DNA of 64,000 nucleotides from Bog-473 sp963726005 (lineage in GTDB: Bacteria; Actinomycetota; Acidimicrobiia; Acidimicrobiales; RAAP-2). The notes below the pieces were generated by a model. The model was not told the DNA's origin. It worked only from the letters and a program-made list of their open reading frames with translations, and ran no database searches. The stretch is taken from positions 434,001 to 498,000 of the forward strand of contig CAVSAT010000004.1 of assembly GCA_963726005.1 (NCBI GenBank). Reading direction: 5' to 3'. Of this stretch, positions 8,319 through 18,672 are shown piece by piece (within the stretch, counting starts at the first letter, position 1; each line of letters opens with the position of its first letter). The translations under genes and the position numbers were made by a program.

Positions 8319-9548
8319 TCAAGGGCCTGCGGCACCCAGGCGGGCGGCCCTGATGGTGAGGTAGTCGCGCTCACGCTGGTTGGCCGTCCCGGCGGCGGCA
8401 CCGGCATACTCCATCCGGGCGCCCTTGACGTCACCCTTCTGCTCCAACAGGTGGGCCCGCACGGCGCGGACGCGGTGCGAGTGGGCCAGCTGTCCGGACT
8501 CAGCCATCTCGTCGAGGAGTCGGAGCCCGGCGTCGGGGCCTTCGACCATCGCCAAGGCAATGGCCCGGTTGAGCCGGACGACCGGGCTGTCGGTCATCTG
8601 CTCCAACAGGTTGTAGAGCGACAGGATCCGCGTCCAGTCGGTGTCCTCGTAACGGGCGGCCTCGTCGTGCAGTGCGGCCACCGCCGCCTGTGCGGTGTAC
8701 TCACCCAGCGGCCGGTGTCCCAGCGCGGTGCCGGCCAGCGTCGTGCCCTCCACGATGAGGGAACGGTCCCACAGCGTGCGGTCCTGCTCGGCTAGGGGCA
8801 CGAGCGCCCCGTCGGCCGTCGAGCGGGCCGGACGGCGCGCCTCGGTCAACAGCATCAGCGCAAGGAGCCCGGCCACCTCGGGTTCGTCGGGCACGAGCTC
8901 GCGCAGGAGGCGGCCGAGACGGAGGGCCTCGGTGGAGAGGTCGGTGCGATGGAGGTCGGGCCCGCTGCTCGAGGCGTAGCCCTCGTTGAAGACGAGGTAG
9001 ATCACCCGTAGCACCGGGGCCAGGCGGTCCGCTGCCGCGCCCGCCCCGGGAGGTGACAACGGCTCGCCCGACTCGGCGACCGTGCGCTTGGCGCGGCTGA
9101 TGCGCTGCGCCATTGTCGCCTCGGGGACGAGGAACGCGGTCGCGATCTCCCGTGTCGTGAGGCCGCCGAGTGCGCGCAGCGTCAGCCCCACGGCGGATTG
9201 CGGCGGCAGGGAGGGGTGGCAGCACATGAAGAAGAGGGCCAGCGTGTCGTCGCGGCCCGAGCCGGGCTCGGGCGCATCGCGCGACCACGAGGCGGCGAGG
9301 TCTTCGCGCCGGCGCCGCGCCTCGTCGCTGCGGTAGCGGTCGGCCATGCGGCGCGAGGCCACCCGGACGAGCCAGCCGAGCGGGTTCTCGGGAAGGCCGT
9401 GCGCCGGCCAGTCGGTGGCCGCGGCCACGAGTGCCTCTTGCACCGCGTCCTCGGCATCGGCGAAGTGGCCGTAGCGCCGGACGACGGCACCGAGGGCCCG
9501 CGGCGCGAGCTCGCGCAACAGGCCCTCGGCGCCTGTGCAGTCGCTCAC
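8319..9548 (-). CDS. ECF sigma factor with C-terminal extension, ECF42 type
   Basis: 409 residues from a GTG that overlaps the DGPF gene stop (GTGA). Sigma region 2 is seen near residues 10-75 (LGAVVRRYGHFADAEDAVQEA; ENPLGWLVRVASRRMADRYR) and region 4 near 115-155 (LGGLTTREIATAFLVPEATMAQRISRAK). About 230 further residues with VIYLVFNEGYA and NRAIALAMVEGPDAGL motifs form the TPR-like extension typical of COG4941. In ECF42 systems no classical anti-sigma factor is present; the extension is required for function and the partner is a DGPF protein, as found here. Confidence 0.93.
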   Translation of the reverse strand: MSDCTGAEGLLRELAPRALGAVVRRYGHFADAEDAVQEALVAAATDWPAHGLPENPLGWLVRVASRRMADRYRSDEARRRREDLAASWSRDAPEPGSGRDDTLALFFMCCHPSLPPQSAVGLTLRALGGLTTREIATAFLVPEATMAQRISRAKRTVAESGEPLSPPGAGAAADRLAPVLRVIYLVFNEGYASSSGPDLHRTDLSTEALRLGRLLRELVPDEPEVAGLLALMLLTEARRPARSTADGALVPLAEQDRTLWDRSLIVEGTTLAGTALGHRPLGEYTAQAAVAALHDEAARYEDTDWTRILSLYNLLEQMTDSPVVRLNRAIALAMVEGPDAGLRLLDEMAESGQLAHSHRVRAVRAHLLEQKGDVKGARMEYAGAAAGTANQRERDYLTIRAARLGAAGP

Positions 9549-9946
9549 ACCTCTGGATCGGGCGCGCTCATGATCTGGCGGACCTCTATCCGCTGTCGGA
9601 TCGGCGCGCCGCCCTGTCCGGGTGCGGCCGAGATCAAGGCGGCGATCTCCACCGCCCGCTCCGGCGTGTCGACCTCGACGACCCGGTAACCCGCCAGCAG
9701 CTCCTTGAACTCCGGGAAGGGGCCGTCGGTCACCAGCGGTGCTCCGGCACCATCGGAGACCACGAACCGTGCGTCGTCGGGGCCGGCGAGCCCCTGGGCG
9801 TCGACCAGCTCTCCGAGCTCCTCCAGCCGGCGGTTCAGCACCTGCTGGAATTCGATGTGGGCCCGGACCTCTTCGGGGCTCCATTCGTACATGGGGGCGC
9901 AGTCGGCCGCCATCCCCCCGTAGTTCTGCAACAACATGTAGCGCAT
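9545..9946 (-). CDS. YCII-related DGPF-domain protein, partner of the ECF42 sigma factor
   Basis: 133 residues, MRYMLLQNYGG start, with the DGPF motif in VTDGPFPEFKELLAGYRVVEVD and PERAVEIAALISAAP. The fold is the ferredoxin-like YciI family. The gene is cotranscribed with, and overlaps, the sigma factor gene. A match to the published ECF42 promoter lies about 50-75 bp upstream of the ATG, so the pair is probably autoregulated. The biochemical role of DGPF proteins is not established. Confidence 0.9.
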   Translation of the reverse strand: MRYMLLQNYGGMAADCAPMYEWSPEEVRAHIEFQQVLNRRLEELGELVDAQGLAGPDDARFVVSDGAGAPLVTDGPFPEFKELLAGYRVVEVDTPERAVEIAALISAAPGQGGAPIRQRIEVRQIMSAPDPEV

Positions 9947-9994
9947 CTCGTCATCCTTCCCGGTCCGGCGCCCCGTCGGCGCCGCTCGCAACAT

Positions 9995-10021
9995 GTCGGA
10001 GCCGGTGGCGCCGTCTCGACA
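9995..10021 (-). promoter_or_regulatory. Candidate ECF42 promoter of the DGPF-sigma operon
   Basis: On the minus strand TGTCGA (10021-10016), 17 bases, then CGAC (9998-9995). The ECF42 target promoter reported for Streptomyces has TGTCGA at -35 and CGA/TC at -10. The predicted start lies roughly 40 bases before the ATG at 9946. Confidence 0.65.
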
Positions 10022-10095
10022 CGGATTCGAAGAAAGGTTCCGTTTTCGATGGGCGGCGACCGGCCTTGTGTCGTCGCGGCCCCCTGCCAGGGGGC

Positions 10096-11160
10096 CTAGG
10101 TGACGACGAGTCCACGCCCGGTGACGAGTGGGAGGTCGAGCGCCGTCACGAGACCCGGCGCGGCCGCCACCACTGCGGGCACGGCGTTGACGAGACGCAT
10201 CGCGGTCGCCTTGAGGCCCGCCGTGTTGTGGTCGCCGTCGGACCCCATGAGCTGCAGATCGAGGGTGTAGTTCGGCTCTCCGCTGATCTGGACCCGGTAG
10301 CAGCCGTGCCCGGCGGGCTGTGGCCATGCGGCTCCGAGGTCGTCGCGCAGCCTGGTGACGTGCTCGACCACGATGACCGGCCTGTCCCCGACCATGCCGC
10401 GGACTTCGAAGTGCAGCGCGGCCGCCGTGCCCTCCTTGATCGTCCCGGCGGGAATGTCGAAGTCCTCGGGCGCCGGCTCGCGCTCGTACCACTCGGTCAC
10501 GCCGGAGAGGGTGACGCCGAGCCCGGCGGCGATCTGGCGCACGACGCTGCCCCAGGCCATGGTCAGCACGCCGGGGGTCAGCAACATGGGCACGTCGTGC
10601 AGGTCACGGCCGAACCCCATGATGTCGAACAGGACCATGGGCTGGTTGTAGGTGTTGTAGTTGAGGACCTCGCTGCAGCGCACCTCCTCGATGCGCTCGC
10701 AGATGCCCGAGATGACCAGCGGGAGCGCGTCGTTGGCGAAGCCCGGGTCCACACCGTTCACGAACAGGGAGACGCCGGCCCTGGTCGCCGCCGCGATCAA
10801 CGGGGCGGCCATCGGGTCGCCCGGCTCGGGGTACTGCAGGAAGACGGGGCTCGACGACACCACGTTGATCCCGGCGGCCAGGAAGCGTTCGAGGTCACCC
10901 AGAGCCTCGACGATGCGGTCGTCGGCCATGCCGGTGTGCACGATGCAGTCCGGCTCGAGCGCGAGGAGCGCGTCGACGTCGCTCGTTCCCGCCACGCCGA
11001 GCGTGCGGCCGAGCCCGGCCAGTTCGCCCGCGTCGCGTCCCACCTTGCCGGGATTGGAGACGAAGACGCCGACGAGCTCGAGCTCGGGGTGGGCGTCGAT
11101 CCCGGCGATGGAGTGGCGCCCGACGTTGCCGGTGCTCCACTGGACGATTCGGTACGGCAT
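10096..11160 (-). CDS. Dihydrodipicolinate reductase-like NAD(P)-dependent dehydrogenase
   Basis: 354 residues. The N-terminal Rossmann segment reads YRIVQWSTGNVGRHSI, followed by VFVSNPGKVGRDAG and VNGVDPGFANDALPL. This is the actinobacterial DapB-like family that includes 2,4-diaminopentanoate dehydrogenase; it is not lysine-pathway DapB, which is shorter. The substrate is unknown. It lies 18 bp downstream of an SDR gene on the same strand, so the two may act in one catabolic pathway. Confidence 0.8.
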   Translation of the reverse strand: MPYRIVQWSTGNVGRHSIAGIDAHPELELVGVFVSNPGKVGRDAGELAGLGRTLGVAGTSDVDALLALEPDCIVHTGMADDRIVEALGDLERFLAAGINVVSSSPVFLQYPEPGDPMAAPLIAAATRAGVSLFVNGVDPGFANDALPLVISGICERIEEVRCSEVLNYNTYNQPMVLFDIMGFGRDLHDVPMLLTPGVLTMAWGSVVRQIAAGLGVTLSGVTEWYEREPAPEDFDIPAGTIKEGTAAALHFEVRGMVGDRPVIVVEHVTRLRDDLGAAWPQPAGHGCYRVQISGEPNYTLDLQLMGSDGDHNTAGLKATAMRLVNAVPAVVAAAPGLVTALDLPLVTGRGLVVT

Positions 11161-11178
11161 GCGGGGCCTCCTTGAGGC

Positions 11179-11973
11179 TTAGAGGTCGGGGAGCGGCATC
11201 TCGAGGTTGGGCGACTGGAGCCCGCCGTCGACCTCGAGGATCTTGCCGGTGACATAGGACCCCGCCGGCGAGGCGAGGTAGAGGATGGCCGACGCGATGT
11301 CGTCGACGTGCCCGAGACGCTTGAGCGGGGTGGATTTTTCCATCGCCGTGCGCAGCTCGTCGCTGGACAGCACGATGTCGAGGGCCGAGGTCGCGGTCGA
11401 TCCCACCCCGATCGCGTTGACCCGGATGCGCGGCGCAAGGTCACGCGAGGCCAGCCTGGTGTACTGCTCGAGCGCGCCCTTCACGGTGCCGTAGGCCAGG
11501 TAGCCGCGCCCGGCCACGTGCCCCATCACCGACGAGACGCTGACGATCGACCCCCCGGGATGCTCGCCCTCGAGCATGCGCGGGACGGCCGCCCGGACCA
11601 GCGCGTGCCCGGACGAGACGTTGAAGCGGAAGGCCTCCTCCAAGAAGCGCGGCGACGTGTCGAGCAGCGGCCGCGGCATGGTGCCGCCCATGTTGTTGAC
11701 CACGATGTCGAGGCGACCCAGCTCGTTGATCGCCGTCTCGGCCAGGGAGACCATCAGATCGAGGTCGGTCAGGTCTCCCGGCACGACGACGGCGCGGCGC
11801 CCGGCCGCCTCCACCTGCTTGGCGACGCCCCGCAGCGCGCCTTCCGTCCGTGCGGCCAGCACGACGTCGGCGCCCGCCTCCGCGAGCGCCACCGCGGTGG
11901 CGGCGCCGATGCCGCGCCCGCTGGCGGTGACGATGGCGACCTGGTCGGTGACGAGGAATCGATCGAGGATCAT
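11179..11973 (-). CDS. Short-chain dehydrogenase/reductase
   Basis: 264 residues. Cofactor motif TASGRGIGAATA near residues 15-26, NNMGG (variant of NNAG), catalytic SSVMGHVAGRGYLAYGTVKGAL with Ser, Tyr and Lys, and C-terminal GSYVTGKILEVDGG. Classical SDR, probably acting on an acyl-CoA or alcohol; substrate not predictable. Its ATG overlaps the NDH-2 stop (ATGA), so it is in that operon, and the DapB-like gene follows. Confidence 0.88.
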   Translation of the reverse strand: MILDRFLVTDQVAIVTASGRGIGAATAVALAEAGADVVLAARTEGALRGVAKQVEAAGRRAVVVPGDLTDLDLMVSLAETAINELGRLDIVVNNMGGTMPRPLLDTSPRFLEEAFRFNVSSGHALVRAAVPRMLEGEHPGGSIVSVSSVMGHVAGRGYLAYGTVKGALEQYTRLASRDLAPRIRVNAIGVGSTATSALDIVLSSDELRTAMEKSTPLKRLGHVDDIASAILYLASPAGSYVTGKILEVDGGLQSPNLEMPLPDL

Positions 11974-13460
11974 CCGGCGAATGTAGTTGGCGGCCCTGGA
12001 TGGCGCGCCTGGCGGCTCACGCTGATGCAGGCCGCCTCTCTCCGGTACCCCCGCCGTCCGGAGGTGCCGAGCGCGCCGACACGAGCGATGAGGTCGGCCC
12101 ACCCCGTCTCGTCCTCGAGGACCGGGAAGGGCTTGGGCATGACCTTGGCCTTCACCTCGTCCGGCAAGCTCAGGTCTCCGCCCGTGTGCCCGACGCTGAA
12201 GACGCGCTCGGGCCGGGCGCGCCCGACCATGGAGCGGCCCCACCTCCACAGCGCGGTGAAGCGGTGGCCGAAGCCGTTGAGGAAGGCCAGGTGCACGAAC
12301 AGCCACACGACCCAGCCGGGGAAGCCGCTGAGGCGCAGCCCCCGCACGCTCACGATCGCCTTGAAGCGACCGATGGCGGCCGCGCTGCCGAGGTCGCGGT
12401 ACTTGAAGGGCACGCTGTCGCGGCCCTTGAGCCGCCGCTTGATCGTGTTGGCGGCGTGCAGTCCCCCCTGCATGGCCACCTCGCAGATGCCCGGAAGGTT
12501 GTTGATGGCCGCCATGTCGCCGATGGCGAAGACTTCAGGATGTCCGGGCAAGCTGAGGTCGGGGAGCACGGCGATCCTTCCCGCGCGGTCCGTCTCGGCC
12601 CCGGTGGCCTCGGCCAGAATGCCGGCCAGCGGTGAGGCCTGGACGCCGGCGGCCCAGATGACGGTGCCGCAGTCGAAGCGCCCCTTGTCGCCCTCCGCGC
12701 TCTCGGTGTCCACGCCGAAGGGATCGACACCGACGACGCGCAGTCCCATCCGTAGCTCGACGCCCATTTTCTCGAGCGCGGCGGAGGCGCGCCCCGAGAG
12801 GTGACCGCCGAAGGTGGCCAACGGCTCCTTGCCCCCGTCGACCAGGACGACCCGGACCGTCGCCGGCTCGATGTTCCGGAAGTCTTTGGTCAGACTCCGG
12901 TACGCCAGCTCACGGATCTGCCCCGCCAGCTCGACGCCCGTCGGCCCGGCTCCGACGATGACGAAGGTCATCCAGAACTTCTGCAGCACGCGATCTCGCA
13001 ACGTTTCGGCAATCTCGAGAGCTCCGTAGACGCGGCGCCGCAGCTCCATGGCGTCGTCGATCGTCTTCATACCGGGGGCGATCATCGCGAACTCGTCGTG
13101 GCCGAAGTACGACTGCCCCGCGCCCCCCGCCACGATGAGGCTGTCATAGGGGTATTCGGCCGTTTCGCCCGGGATCGACGCCGTGTGCACGACCCGCCGT
13201 TCGAGGTCGAACCCGGTCACCTTGGACAGGACGACGCTCACGTTCTTCTTCCGGCGCAGCGTGTGCCGCAGCACCGGCGAGATCTCGCCGGGCGAGAGGA
13301 TGCCGGTCGCCACCTGATAGAGGAGCGGCTGGAACAGATGGTGGTTCCGCTGGTCGATGAGCACGACGTCGACGTTGGCGCCGGAGAGCAGGCGGGTGGC
13401 CGGGAGGCCGCCGAAGCCGCCACCCACGACGACGACGCGGTGACGCTGGGTTGCGCTCAT
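11970..13460 (-). CDS. ndh: Type II NADH dehydrogenase (NDH-2)
   Basis: 496 residues. The FAD-binding motif VVVVGGGFGGLPA opens the protein and the NADH-binding motif FVIVGAGPTGVELAGQI lies near residue 165; FAIGDMAAI near residue 315 contacts FAD. The C-terminal third has hydrophobic GFPGWVVWLFVHLAFLNGFGH, the membrane-associated segment of single-subunit NADH:quinone oxidoreductases. It transfers electrons from NADH to quinone without pumping protons. It lies between the GH15 gene (8 bp upstream) and the SDR (4-bp overlap). The last 40 residues are Arg/Pro-rich and not conserved-looking. Confidence 0.92.
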   Translation of the reverse strand: MSATQRHRVVVVGGGFGGLPATRLLSGANVDVVLIDQRNHHLFQPLLYQVATGILSPGEISPVLRHTLRRKKNVSVVLSKVTGFDLERRVVHTASIPGETAEYPYDSLIVAGGAGQSYFGHDEFAMIAPGMKTIDDAMELRRRVYGALEIAETLRDRVLQKFWMTFVIVGAGPTGVELAGQIRELAYRSLTKDFRNIEPATVRVVLVDGGKEPLATFGGHLSGRASAALEKMGVELRMGLRVVGVDPFGVDTESAEGDKGRFDCGTVIWAAGVQASPLAGILAEATGAETDRAGRIAVLPDLSLPGHPEVFAIGDMAAINNLPGICEVAMQGGLHAANTIKRRLKGRDSVPFKYRDLGSAAAIGRFKAIVSVRGLRLSGFPGWVVWLFVHLAFLNGFGHRFTALWRWGRSMVGRARPERVFSVGHTGGDLSLPDEVKAKVMPKPFPVLEDETGWADLIARVGALGTSGRRGYRREAACISVSRQARHPGPPTTFAG

Positions 13461-13468
13461 GAAACTGG

Positions 13469-15355
<1,887 letters not shown>

Positions 15356-15436
15356 CTTTCCGATGCTAGGCCCACCGCTGTGCCTGGCTCCAGCGCCATT
15401 GGTCCCACCGACGTGGCGTGTGGGCGAGCCGTCACG

Positions 15437-15458
15437 CAAAGGGTGACCAAAGGGTGAA
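15437..15458. repeat. 11-bp tandem direct repeat in a divergent promoter region
   Basis: CAAAGGGTGAC followed immediately by CAAAGGGTGAA, between the GH15 gene and the SDR gene. Spacing of one helical turn suits a direct-repeat operator for one or both genes. Confidence 0.6.
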
Positions 15459-15541
15459 CGTCGTCGTCCGGAAGAACCATGCCGACCCAGGCCCCCTTCC
15501 CCGCCACCGCACGGCTCGGTAGCGTGCGACCATTACGCAAC

Positions 15542-15567
15542 TGCCGCGCCCGCAGGCGGGCGCGGCA
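15542..15567 (+). promoter_or_regulatory. 12-bp stem-loop directly upstream of a Shine-Dalgarno sequence
   Basis: TGCCGCGCCCGC, two bases, then its exact complement GCGGGCGCGGCA; the ribosome-binding sequence CGGAGG starts at the next base and the ATG follows at 15579. Very stable and GC-only at the base. No T-run follows, so it looks more like a 5'-UTR structure than a terminator. Confidence 0.6.
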
Positions 15568-15578
15568 CGGAGGTGCAC

Positions 15579-16352
15579 ATGTCAGAGGAACTTCAGGGAA
15601 AGGTCGCCATCGTCACGGGCGGCAACACCGGGATCGGCAAGGCGGTGGTCCTCGCCCTGGCGGCGCAGGGGGCGAGCGTCGTCATCGACTACGTCAGCAA
15701 CGAGCAGGCGGAGGAGGAGCTCGAGCGCCAGATCGCCGGCCTGGGTGAGAAGGCCGTGGGGATCGAGGCCGACGTCTCCAAGATCGAGGACCTGCGGCGG
15801 ATGGTCGACACCGCTGTCTCCACCTACGGCCGGCTCGACGTGATGGTCAACAACGCGGGCATCGAGACGCGGACCTCGGTCCTCGACACGACGGAGGGGC
15901 AGTTCGAGAAGGTCATTGCGGTGAACCTGAAGAGCGCGTTCTTCGGGACCCAGCTGGCGGCCAAGCAGATGATCGCCCAGGGCGGCGGTGGCCGCATCAT
16001 CAACATGACGTCGGTCCACGAGGACTGGCCCATGCCCGGCAACACCCCCTACTGCCTCTCCAAGGGCGGTATGCGCATGCTGACGCGGACCGCGGGCGTG
16101 GAGCTGGCCCCCCACAACATCTGCGTGGTCGGGGTCGGGCCGGGCGCCGTGAACACGCCGATCAACGCGCAGACGGTCAACGACCCCGCCGCACTGGCCA
16201 AGCTCGACGCGGCTATTCCGATCGGCCGCTTGGCCGAGCCCGAGGAGATCGCCTCGGTGGTGGCCTTCCTGGCCGGCGACGGGGCCAGCTACATCACGGC
16301 GACGACGATCTTCGCTGACGGCGGGATCATGCAGAGCAGCCCCGGCCTCTGA
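15579..16352 (+). CDS. SDR family oxidoreductase, glucose 1-dehydrogenase-like
   Basis: 257 residues from the ATG at 15579, chosen over the GTG two codons earlier because ACGGAGG lies 5 bases upstream. Cofactor motif VTGGNTGIGKAV near residues 12-23, NNAG, catalytic Ser in NMTSVHEDW, Tyr and Lys in PYCLSKGG, and AEPEEIASVVAFLAGDGASY near the end. Most similar in layout to the glucose 1-dehydrogenase group of classical SDRs. The adjacent divergent gene is a sugar hydrolase (GH15), so glucose from trehalose could be the link; this is inference. Confidence 0.85.
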   Translation: MSEELQGKVAIVTGGNTGIGKAVVLALAAQGASVVIDYVSNEQAEEELERQIAGLGEKAVGIEADVSKIEDLRRMVDTAVSTYGRLDVMVNNAGIETRTSVLDTTEGQFEKVIAVNLKSAFFGTQLAAKQMIAQGGGGRIINMTSVHEDWPMPGNTPYCLSKGGMRMLTRTAGVELAPHNICVVGVGPGAVNTPINAQTVNDPAALAKLDAAIPIGRLAEPEEIASVVAFLAGDGASYITATTIFADGGIMQSSPGL

Positions 16353-16382
16353 TCCCCCGGGACATATGCTCCAGAACGAGTC

Positions 16383-16997
16383 ATGTCGACGAGCGCCGAT
16401 CGTACCTATACGACCACGGTCGGGAGCCAGACGTTGGAGCTCCCGCTCGTTCCCCTTTCCGACGACCTGACGATCGCGCTGCTCATTTGCGTGGACCTCG
16501 GCGTTGCCTTCGCCGAGACCGCGGGCCGCGAGCTGGCCGAGCTGATGCGGCCGGCCGAGCCCGACATCGTGGTGTCCGTCGCGACCATGGGGATCCCTCT
16601 GGCCATCGAGGCCAGCCGGGCCCTCGGGCTCGATGATTACGTGATCCTGCACAAGACGCCCAAGATCCACCTGGGCGAGACGTGGTCGGAACCGGTGTAC
16701 TCCATCACGACGGACAAGCCGCAGCGGCTCCGCATGGACCCGGCGCGCGCCGCCGCCGTGCGCGGCCGGCGCGTGGCGGTCGTCGACGACGTGATCTCCA
16801 CGGGCGCGTCGCTCTCGTCGGCCCTGCGCCTCGTCCGCCGCTTGGATGCCGAGCCGGTGGTCATCGGGACGCTGATGACCGAGGGCGGCGCGTGGAAGGC
16901 GGCGCTGGGCGAGGACGCGGCCCTGGTCCGCACTCTCGGTGCCATGCCCCTCTTCCACCCCGACGCAGACGGAGGCCTCGTCGAGGACTGGGGCTGA
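16383..16997 (+). CDS. Phosphoribosyltransferase family protein (adenine PRTase-like)
   Basis: 204 residues. The PRPP-binding signature VAVVDDVISTGASL lies near residues 131-144, preceded by a flexible loop region (HKTPKIHLGETWSEPVYS) and IVVSVATMGIPLAIEASRALGLDDY. This is the type I PRTase fold; the arrangement is nearest to adenine/xanthine PRTases, which convert a base plus PRPP to the nucleotide. It converges on an NCS1 nucleobase permease 10 bp away, suggesting uptake and salvage of a purine or pyrimidine. A TATGCT element 12 bases before the ATG could be its -10. Confidence 0.82.
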   Translation: MSTSADRTYTTTVGSQTLELPLVPLSDDLTIALLICVDLGVAFAETAGRELAELMRPAEPDIVVSVATMGIPLAIEASRALGLDDYVILHKTPKIHLGETWSEPVYSITTDKPQRLRMDPARAAAVRGRRVAVVDDVISTGASLSSALRLVRRLDAEPVVIGTLMTEGGAWKAALGEDAALVRTLGAMPLFHPDADGGLVEDWG

Positions 16998-17006
16998 GGA
17001 GCCGCC

Positions 17007-18518
17007 TCAAGCGATCGGCAGCCCTTCCTCCTCGAGGAGCACGTCCTGCGCGTCGGCCTCCTTGCGCACCGTGCGTGCGGCCAGCACGAGGTAGACCAGC
17101 GCGGCCACCGCCATGCCGAGGAAGATGCTGAAGTCCCCCCCGAAATGCGAGGCATCCTGCGTGTGGTCGGTCACCTCGTTCATCCAGCGGGGGACGCGGA
17201 AGTAGTAGGTCGGGTTGACGTAGAGCGCCGAGATGGCGGCGTACATCCCGACCACCTGGGCGATGATGGCCGCCCAGTTGATGCCGCCCTTGCGCCAGTA
17301 CAGCGACTCTCGGCCCGTCTTCTGCAGCTCGCTCGGCACGTAGCGGTAGCGCCGGAGCGCCCAGTCGACGAGGAAGATGGCGCTCCAGGGCGCGATCCAC
17401 ACGATCACGAGGTCGACGAAGTCGGACAGGTACCCGGTGAAGGAGCCGCTGAAGATGGCCCACATGGTGATGCCGAGGGCGATGACGCAGTCGATGAGCA
17501 CCGCTTGATAGCGCTTCACCGGGGCCCCGATGGCCTGGAGCGTGACGCCCGAGGAGTACATGTCAAGGCTGTTGACGCCGAAGATCTGCACCGCGGCGAA
17601 GACGAGGAACACCACGACGAACCAGGACGGGATTGCGTTCTGGTGGGCGAAGGGAAGGAACCCGCCGGCCCCCGTGCCGATGTTCAGGACGAAGGTGCCC
17701 ACCACCGCGCCGAGCGTCATGATGAGGATCTCCGGCACGGCCGTGCCGAGGAAGACCCAGCCGACGATGCCCTTCTTGGACGTCTCCGCCGGGCAGTAGC
17801 GGGTGTAGTCGTTGCCGTTCTCTGTCCAGCCCAGGCCGCTCAGGGCGATGGTGAAGGCGAGCGCCTCGGTGAAGGCCTGCCAGTCGCCGCTGTTCTTGAC
17901 GACGTGCAGGTTGGCGTGCGGGATGGCGAAGCCCAACATGATGGCGAAGAGGACCACGAAGGGGAGCACGAGCAGGCGCAGCGTCTTCACGATGGCGGCG
18001 TGCCCAAGGAAGGGCAGGATGCCCTGCACCAGCACGGCCACAATGACGAGGATCACCTTGGCCGGGTCCCCGGGCAGGTACCCCGCCTTGATCGTGAGGA
18101 CGAGCCCGGCGCCGACGATGAGGATGAGCCCCTCGACCTCGAAACCGATCTGGGTGAGCCAGTTGAAGACTGAGATCGGCCTCGATCCGTTGGGCCCGAA
18201 CGGGGCCCGGTTGATGGCAAAGACGGTCGTGCCGGCGTTGGGCCCCTGCAGCGAGCACAGCCCCAGCAGGAAGTAGGACAGGTTGCCGAGGACGATGATG
18301 ATCAGGACCTGGGCGAACGTCAGCCCGAAGGTCATCAGGATGGCGCCGTAGATGAAGTACTCGACCTGTACGCTCGCGCCGGCCCACATCGCGCCGATGT
18401 CCCTCGGGGTGGCCCAGCGCTCGCTGTTCGGGATGTAGTCGATCCCGTGCTGCTCGACGTGGAGCGCCCCGTCGACCTCGGGGTCGTGAATGATCGCGAG
18501 ATCCTCGGCGATCGCCAC
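17007..18518 (-). CDS. NCS1 family nucleobase/cation symporter
   Basis: 503 residues from the GTG at 18518, preceded by GGGAGG at 8 bases. About twelve hydrophobic segments are visible. NCS1 features include the GIDYIPNSERW start, MWAGASVQVEYFIYGAIL in the first helix, NAGTTVFAINRAPFGPNGSR and WTENGNDYTRYCP. The family imports cytosine, purines, uracil, allantoin, hydantoins or thiamine; specificity cannot be assigned. It lies tail to tail with a PRTase gene. The roughly 150-bp leader shared with divergent cobQ contains a UUCG-type hairpin; I recognise no known riboswitch there. Confidence 0.88.
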   Translation of the reverse strand: MAIAEDLAIIHDPEVDGALHVEQHGIDYIPNSERWATPRDIGAMWAGASVQVEYFIYGAILMTFGLTFAQVLIIIVLGNLSYFLLGLCSLQGPNAGTTVFAINRAPFGPNGSRPISVFNWLTQIGFEVEGLILIVGAGLVLTIKAGYLPGDPAKVILVIVAVLVQGILPFLGHAAIVKTLRLLVLPFVVLFAIMLGFAIPHANLHVVKNSGDWQAFTEALAFTIALSGLGWTENGNDYTRYCPAETSKKGIVGWVFLGTAVPEILIMTLGAVVGTFVLNIGTGAGGFLPFAHQNAIPSWFVVVFLVFAAVQIFGVNSLDMYSSGVTLQAIGAPVKRYQAVLIDCVIALGITMWAIFSGSFTGYLSDFVDLVIVWIAPWSAIFLVDWALRRYRYVPSELQKTGRESLYWRKGGINWAAIIAQVVGMYAAISALYVNPTYYFRVPRWMNEVTDHTQDASHFGGDFSIFLGMAVAALVYLVLAARTVRKEADAQDVLLEEEGLPIA

Positions 18519-18605
18519 GGCGTGTACCTCCCTTGTTGTCGTTGTGCGCCTCTGCGGAGACATCATGGACGCTCCCGGCGGGCCGACAGCGGGATGGCGG
18601 GTGCC

Positions 18606-18626
18606 CGGCCGCCTTCGGGGCGGCCG
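18606..18626. repeat. 8-bp stem hairpin with TTCGG loop between the permease gene and cobQ
   Basis: CGGCCGCC-TTCGG-GGCGGCCG. It sits about 46 bases upstream of cobQ and 90 upstream of the permease start. As both genes read away from it, a terminator role is unlikely. Confidence 0.5.
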
Positions 18627-18659
18627 CCCTCCGCTCGCGTCCCGTCCAGGGCGGGCGAG

Positions 18660-18665
18660 TAGAAC
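18660..18665 (+). promoter_or_regulatory. Candidate -10 hexamer of cobQ
   Basis: TAGAAC ends 7 bases before the cobQ GTG, predicting a leaderless transcript; no Shine-Dalgarno sequence is seen. The same hexamer precedes the gabD-like gene at 62343. Confidence 0.4.
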
Positions 18666-18672
18666 ACGGACC

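Noticed and set aside
18519..18672. Cobalamin or purine riboswitch between the NCS1 permease gene and cobQ
   Set aside because: The 154-bp gap has a UUCG-type hairpin but no B12 box or recognisable purine/guanidine aptamer core; both genes read away from it.
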